64,000 nt of DNA from Arthrobacter crystallopoietes (lineage in GTDB: Bacteria; Actinomycetota; Actinomycetes; Actinomycetales; Micrococcaceae), in contig NZ_CP018863.1 of NCBI RefSeq assembly GCF_002849715.1, positions 1,674,001 through 1,738,000 on the forward strand, written 5' to 3'. The position numbers were made by a program, and so were the translations under genes. Every line of letters begins with the position of its first letter. The stretch's first letter is position 1. This document shows, piece by piece, positions 60,920-64,000 of this stretch. The notes beneath the pieces were generated by a model. That model had not been told where the DNA came from. It ran no database searches and saw nothing but the letters and a program-made list of their open reading frames with translations.

Positions 60920-61942
60920 ATGCCTATTGCAACCCCTGAGATCTATACCGAGATGATTGACCGCGCCAAGAGCGGCGGCTTCGCCTACCCCGCCATCAAC
61001 GTCACCTCTTCCCAGACGCTGAACGCGGCACTGCAGGGCTTCGCCGACGCGGGCTCGGACGGCATCATCCAGGTGTCCACCGGCGGCGCCGCCTACTGGT
61101 CCGGCGCAGGGGTCAAGGACATGGTTGCCGGTTCCCTGGGCTTTGCGGCGTTTGCCCGCGAGGTTGCCAAGAAGTACCCGATCAACGTTGCGCTGCACAC
61201 GGACCACTGCCCCAAGGACAAGTTGGACAGCTTTGTGCTGCCGCTGCTCGCGGAATCCGAGGCCGCCGTCAAGCGCGGCGAGGACCCCATCTTCAACTCC
61301 CACATGTGGGACGGCTCGGCCGAGACCCTGGAAGACAACCTGCGCATCGCCGAGGAACTGCTGGCCCGCACCGCCGCGGCCAAGATGATCCTTGAGGTCG
61401 AGATCGGCACCGTCGGCGGCGAGGAAGACGGCGTCGAAAACGAGATCAACGAGAAGCTCTACACCACGGTCGACGACGGCCTGAAGACCATCGAGGCGCT
61501 CGGCGCCGGCGAGAAAGGCCGCTACATCACCGCCCTGACCTTCGGCAATGTGCACGGCGTCTACAAGCCGGGCGGCGTGAAGCTGCGCCCTGAATTGCTC
61601 AAGCAGATCCAGGACGAGGTCGGCGGGAAGATCGGCAAGGAGAAGCCGTTCGACCTGGTCTTCCACGGCGGCTCCGGCTCCTCCGAGCAGGAAATCGCGG
61701 ACGCCGTTTCCTACGGCGTGATCAAGATGAACGTGGACACCGACACCCAGTACGCGTTCACCCGCCCGGTGGCCGGCCACATGTTCGCTAATTACGACGG
61801 CGTCCTCAAGGTGGACGGTGACGTCGGCAACAAGAAGACCTATGACCCGCGCGTCTGGGGTGCCGCCGCCGAGAAGGGCATGGCTGCCCGCGTGGTCGAG
61901 GCCGCCCAGCGGCTGGGTTCGGCCGGAAAGTCCGTGAAGTAG
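60920..61942 (+). CDS. fba: Class II fructose-bisphosphate aldolase
   Basis: A 340-residue zinc-dependent aldolase, which splits fructose 1,6-bisphosphate in glycolysis and, here, also that made by FruK. The zinc histidines are in VALHTDHCP; NSHMWDGSAETLEDN, the glycine-rich FHGGSGSS and NVDTDTQYAFTRP bind substrate. AAGGAG lies 6-7 bases before ATG 60920. It is directly followed by the DUF3151 gene without a gap. Confidence 0.96.
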   Translation: MPIATPEIYTEMIDRAKSGGFAYPAINVTSSQTLNAALQGFADAGSDGIIQVSTGGAAYWSGAGVKDMVAGSLGFAAFAREVAKKYPINVALHTDHCPKDKLDSFVLPLLAESEAAVKRGEDPIFNSHMWDGSAETLEDNLRIAEELLARTAAAKMILEVEIGTVGGEEDGVENEINEKLYTTVDDGLKTIEALGAGEKGRYITALTFGNVHGVYKPGGVKLRPELLKQIQDEVGGKIGKEKPFDLVFHGGSGSSEQEIADAVSYGVIKMNVDTDTQYAFTRPVAGHMFANYDGVLKVDGDVGNKKTYDPRVWGAAAEKGMAARVVEAAQRLGSAGKSVK

Positions 61943-62362
61943 ATGGCCGAGTTCCGCAGGAACCTGCTGGGCCCGGACGCCACCAAGCTGCCGGAGGAAA
62001 CCGAAGTCCTGGCGCGGCTGGACGCCGGCGACGAGGCCCTTGACCTCGCAGCCAAGCACCCGACGTCGTCGTTGGTTTGGGCCATCCTGGCCGACGAGGC
62101 GTACGGCGAGGGCCGGACCATCGAGTCCTACGCCTTCGCCCGCGTGGGCTACCACCGCGGCTTGGACGCACTGCGCCGGGCCGGCTGGAAGGGCGCCGGA
62201 CCCATCCCCTGGGAGCACGAGCCGAACCGCGGCTTCCTGCGCTCCCTGTACGCGCTGGGCCGCGCGGCCGCAGCCATCGGCGAGGACGAGGAAGTAGTCA
62301 GGATCGACAAGTTCCTCAACGAATCGGACCCCGAGGCGAAGCCAGCCATCGAGGCCTCCTAA
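61943..62362 (+). CDS. DUF3151 family protein
   Basis: A 139-residue soluble protein of the actinobacterial DUF3151 family (RRNLLGPDATKLPEETE, HPTSSLVWAILADEAY, SYAFARVGYHRGLDALRRAGWKGAGPIPW). Unknown role. Its ATG follows the aldolase stop with no base between, so it is translated from the same mRNA; linkage to fba recurs in the family. Confidence 0.9.
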   Translation: MAEFRRNLLGPDATKLPEETEVLARLDAGDEALDLAAKHPTSSLVWAILADEAYGEGRTIESYAFARVGYHRGLDALRRAGWKGAGPIPWEHEPNRGFLRSLYALGRAAAAIGEDEEVVRIDKFLNESDPEAKPAIEAS

Positions 62363-62419
62363 GTCCTCGCGGCGACCTGCCTGGAGGCTTCCTGAGCTTC
62401 TGGTGCGGGAGCCTGCTGC

Positions 62420-62480
62420 AACAAGTGGAGAGAAGGCGGGAGCAGCGGCGCACGTAGCGCCCCTGTTCCCGCCACTTGTT
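62420..62480 (+). terminator. Terminator of the aldolase operon
   Basis: GGCGGGAGCAGCGGCGC (62435-62451) pairs with 62457-62473 with two mismatches; outer arms AACAAGT and ACTTGTT (62420-62426, 62474-62480) extend the stem past a 6-8 base bulge. A short TTGTTTAAT follows. Confidence 0.8.
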
Positions 62481-62483
62481 TAA

Positions 62484-62591
62484 TCGGACACCTGCCGGCA
62501 GTCGGACACCTGCCGGCAGTCGGACACCTGCCGGCAGTCGGACACCTGCCGGCAGTCGGACACCTGCCGGCAGTCGGGCACCTGCCGGAAG
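62484..62591. repeat. Tandem array of an 18-bp repeat, 6 copies
   Basis: TCGGACACCTGCCGGCAG is repeated five times without change (62484-62573), then once with changes (62574-62591). Each unit contains the perfect 10-bp palindrome CTGCCGGCAG, so the array offers five identical palindromes at 18-bp spacing. It ends about 160 bp before the start of the surface-protein gene. Confidence 0.95.
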
Positions 62592-62750
62592 GGGAAAGCC
62601 GTGGGAAAAACGTTCCGACTGGCGCATATGTCCGGGATCACTTATATTTCTGCTTAGGTCCGGATGAAGCCGGCCGCAGGGCGCGGGTTTCATCGGATTG
62701 GCGCGAGGGCTGCCCTGCCTGCACAGCCAAGTTGGGGACAGGACATTCAC

Positions 62751-63980
62751 GTGACATCACGACTGCGCTCTGCGCTGCTCACCGGCGCCGTTGCCGCCAC
62801 ACTCGCCCTCGGTGCCGCACCGGCCCAGGCCGACAACCAGCAGGATCCGTCAGGCCTTCCCGCCACGGAACAAACCACCCCTGCACCCGCCGCGGACCTG
62901 GGTTCCCTTGCGGGAATTGTCCAGGAAGCTGCGCCTGTCACCGAGGCCGCACCGGCTACCGAAATTGTGCCGGCCGAACCCATCGACGCTCTCGTGCCGG
63001 TGGCTGTGCCGGTGCCTGTTCCGGGGGAGGCGGAAGAGGTCCTGGCCGACGCGCTGATTCCCGTGCTCGTGGAGGAAACCGAGACCAACGACGACGGCGG
63101 GACGCCCGGCGGGGAAGTCGAGGAATCGGCTGATGGTGTTGACGGTGTCGATGGCGAAGTCGCCGACGCGCCGGAAGATGGCGTGGATGACGCGCCGGAC
63201 AGCGGTTCAGAGGAGGAGCAGGCTCCGGCCGACCTTGATTCCGACGTGGCGCCCGGTACCGAAACTGACCCGGCGCCCGGTACCGAAACTGACCCGGCGC
63301 CCGGCGCCGAAGCTGAGCCTGCTCCGGGGACACCTGTGGTCCAGCCCGGCACCCCGGCTGCTCCCACGCCCTCCGCTCCTCAGGCCCCGGTTCTGGCCGG
63401 CTTCGAACCGATCGTAGTGGGTGGTCGCACCCTGACCCACGCGGACTTCAACATCCCGGATGACATCGCCGCCAGCGACGAGGAGACCATCGCCCTCTGG
63501 ATGGAGGAGAACATCGACCTGGTGCTCGAGTCCGAAGGCATGATCTACATCGTTGACCTCATGGTCGGATATCTCGAAACGGGAGACCGGGAAGGTCTGG
63601 AAGCCCTGATCCGAGAACTGGGCGCCTCGGATCCTGCAGCCGCGGAAGACCTGATTCGCGAGCTGGACGGATGGTTCCTGTGGCTTGAAGAATGGCCGGC
63701 TGAGTTTGGTGAATGGCCTGAGAACTTCGGGGAATGGCCGATGGATGTGCCCTTCCCCGCTGCGCCCGCAACCGAACCTGCACCGGCCGTCCAGCCGGCC
63801 AGCGTCGAGGTGGCGCCGGCCGCAGTGGTGCCGGCTCCGAAGCCGGCGGAACAGGTGGCCGCTCCGGCAGGCGAGCTGGCCGAGACCGGCGCCGCTGGCA
63901 CCGTCTGGCTGGCCACGGGCGGAGCAGGCTTGCTGCTGCTCGGTGCCGCCCTGGTGGCATTGCGCCGCCGGATGGTCTGA
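62751..63980 (+). CDS. Sortase-anchored acidic surface protein (LAETG)
   Basis: A 409-residue exported protein. The signal peptide covers residues 1-27 (basic start, hydrophobic core, AQA). A long acidic, Pro/Ala/Glu/Thr-rich stretch follows, with direct repeats PGTETDPA at about 165-190; a predicted folded part lies near 225-310 (VGGRTLTHADFNIPDDIAA onward), ending in three EW-containing repeats of the GEWP type. The sortase signal LAETG at 376-380 precedes a hydrophobic segment and RRRMV tail; LAXTG is the class E sortase motif of Actinobacteria. GTG 62751 is chosen for the signal peptide. Function unknown. Confidence 0.85.
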   Translation: MTSRLRSALLTGAVAATLALGAAPAQADNQQDPSGLPATEQTTPAPAADLGSLAGIVQEAAPVTEAAPATEIVPAEPIDALVPVAVPVPVPGEAEEVLADALIPVLVEETETNDDGGTPGGEVEESADGVDGVDGEVADAPEDGVDDAPDSGSEEEQAPADLDSDVAPGTETDPAPGTETDPAPGAEAEPAPGTPVVQPGTPAAPTPSAPQAPVLAGFEPIVVGGRTLTHADFNIPDDIAASDEETIALWMEENIDLVLESEGMIYIVDLMVGYLETGDREGLEALIRELGASDPAAAEDLIRELDGWFLWLEEWPAEFGEWPENFGEWPMDVPFPAAPATEPAPAVQPASVEVAPAAVVPAPKPAEQVAAPAGELAETGAAGTVWLATGGAGLLLLGAALVALRRRMV

Positions 63981-64000
63981 GCGACGCCTGCACCGGACCG

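Noticed and set aside
62484..62591. CRISPR array
   Set aside because: Units are contiguous with no spacers, only 18 bp long, and no cas gene is in the window.
62476..62667. Small ORF with RTPAGS repeats over the 18-bp array
   Set aside because: It only reflects the repeat length being a multiple of three; no ribosome-binding site and no plausible protein end.

Overview
The window reads as chromosomal DNA from a high-GC Gram-positive actinobacterium, most likely Micrococcaceae (Arthrobacter-like). The reasons are the strong GC bias, small actinobacterial families (DUF3151-, DUF6458- and DUF1876-type proteins), an Asp23/AmaP cluster, an LAETG sortase signal, an ECF42-type sigma factor and many promoter-to-start arrangements typical of leaderless mRNAs. 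The genus is inference. I see no phage, insertion sequence, CRISPR array or plasmid origin.

Layout. 1-4102: the end of a urease operon (ureC tail, ureE, ureF, ureG, ureD) followed by a NiCoT nickel transporter. 4273-7973: an APC amino-acid permease, an endonuclease/exonuclease/phosphatase-fold protein and small unknowns. 8097-14048 (minus strand): a complete fructose PTS operon, DeoR-type regulator-fruK-fruA-ptsI-ptsH, with a clear promoter at 14117-14146. 14228-24278: single genes (esterase, DUF445 protein, GDPD, a GH15 enzyme with a large insertion, azlCD, ackA). 24393-30538: a thiamine-binding protein, an O-methyltransferase interrupted by an amber codon, a spermidine-synthase-like protein, a candidate structured RNA (26402-26611), an NCS2 purine permease, CopC, a very short flavoprotein and a tandem universal stress protein. 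30564-33759 (minus): an NlpC/P60 hydrolase with a possible leader peptide, a CDF metal transporter and a zincin-like protein. 33862-34225: tRNA-Glu, tRNA-Asp and tRNA-Phe with promoter and terminator.

35049-37408 is a tightly packed five-gene Asp23/DUF2273/DUF6286/AmaP-like envelope operon. 37625-42020 is a CUT1 alpha-glucoside-type ABC importer with its LacI regulator and a LacI operator on the promoter. 42161-43875 pairs a DGPF/YCII protein with an ECF42-type sigma factor behind a promoter that matches the ECF42 consensus. 43898-46461 (minus) holds an unknown gene, xthA and nadE. 46519-54789 (minus) is a seven-gene CUT2 sugar importer and catabolic operon (ATPase, two permeases, binding protein, two TIM-barrel epimerase-like proteins, one Gfo/Idh/MocA dehydrogenase) facing a divergent ROK regulator. 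56325-63980 carries pyrE, an alpha/beta hydrolase, a NagD-type HAD phosphatase, a SpoU methyltransferase, a FUSC membrane protein, class II aldolase with a DUF3151 gene, and a sortase-anchored surface protein preceded by an 18-bp tandem repeat array.

Together the genes describe a soil-type heterotroph: nitrogen from urea, sugar uptake by PTS and two ABC systems with local regulators, central carbon enzymes and cell-envelope maintenance. The items most worth following up are the candidate RNA at 26402-26611, the ECF42 module with its cognate-looking promoter, the amber-interrupted methyltransferase, the 18-bp repeat array, the GH15 insertion and two complex inverted repeats at 16834-16922 and 56168-56257.
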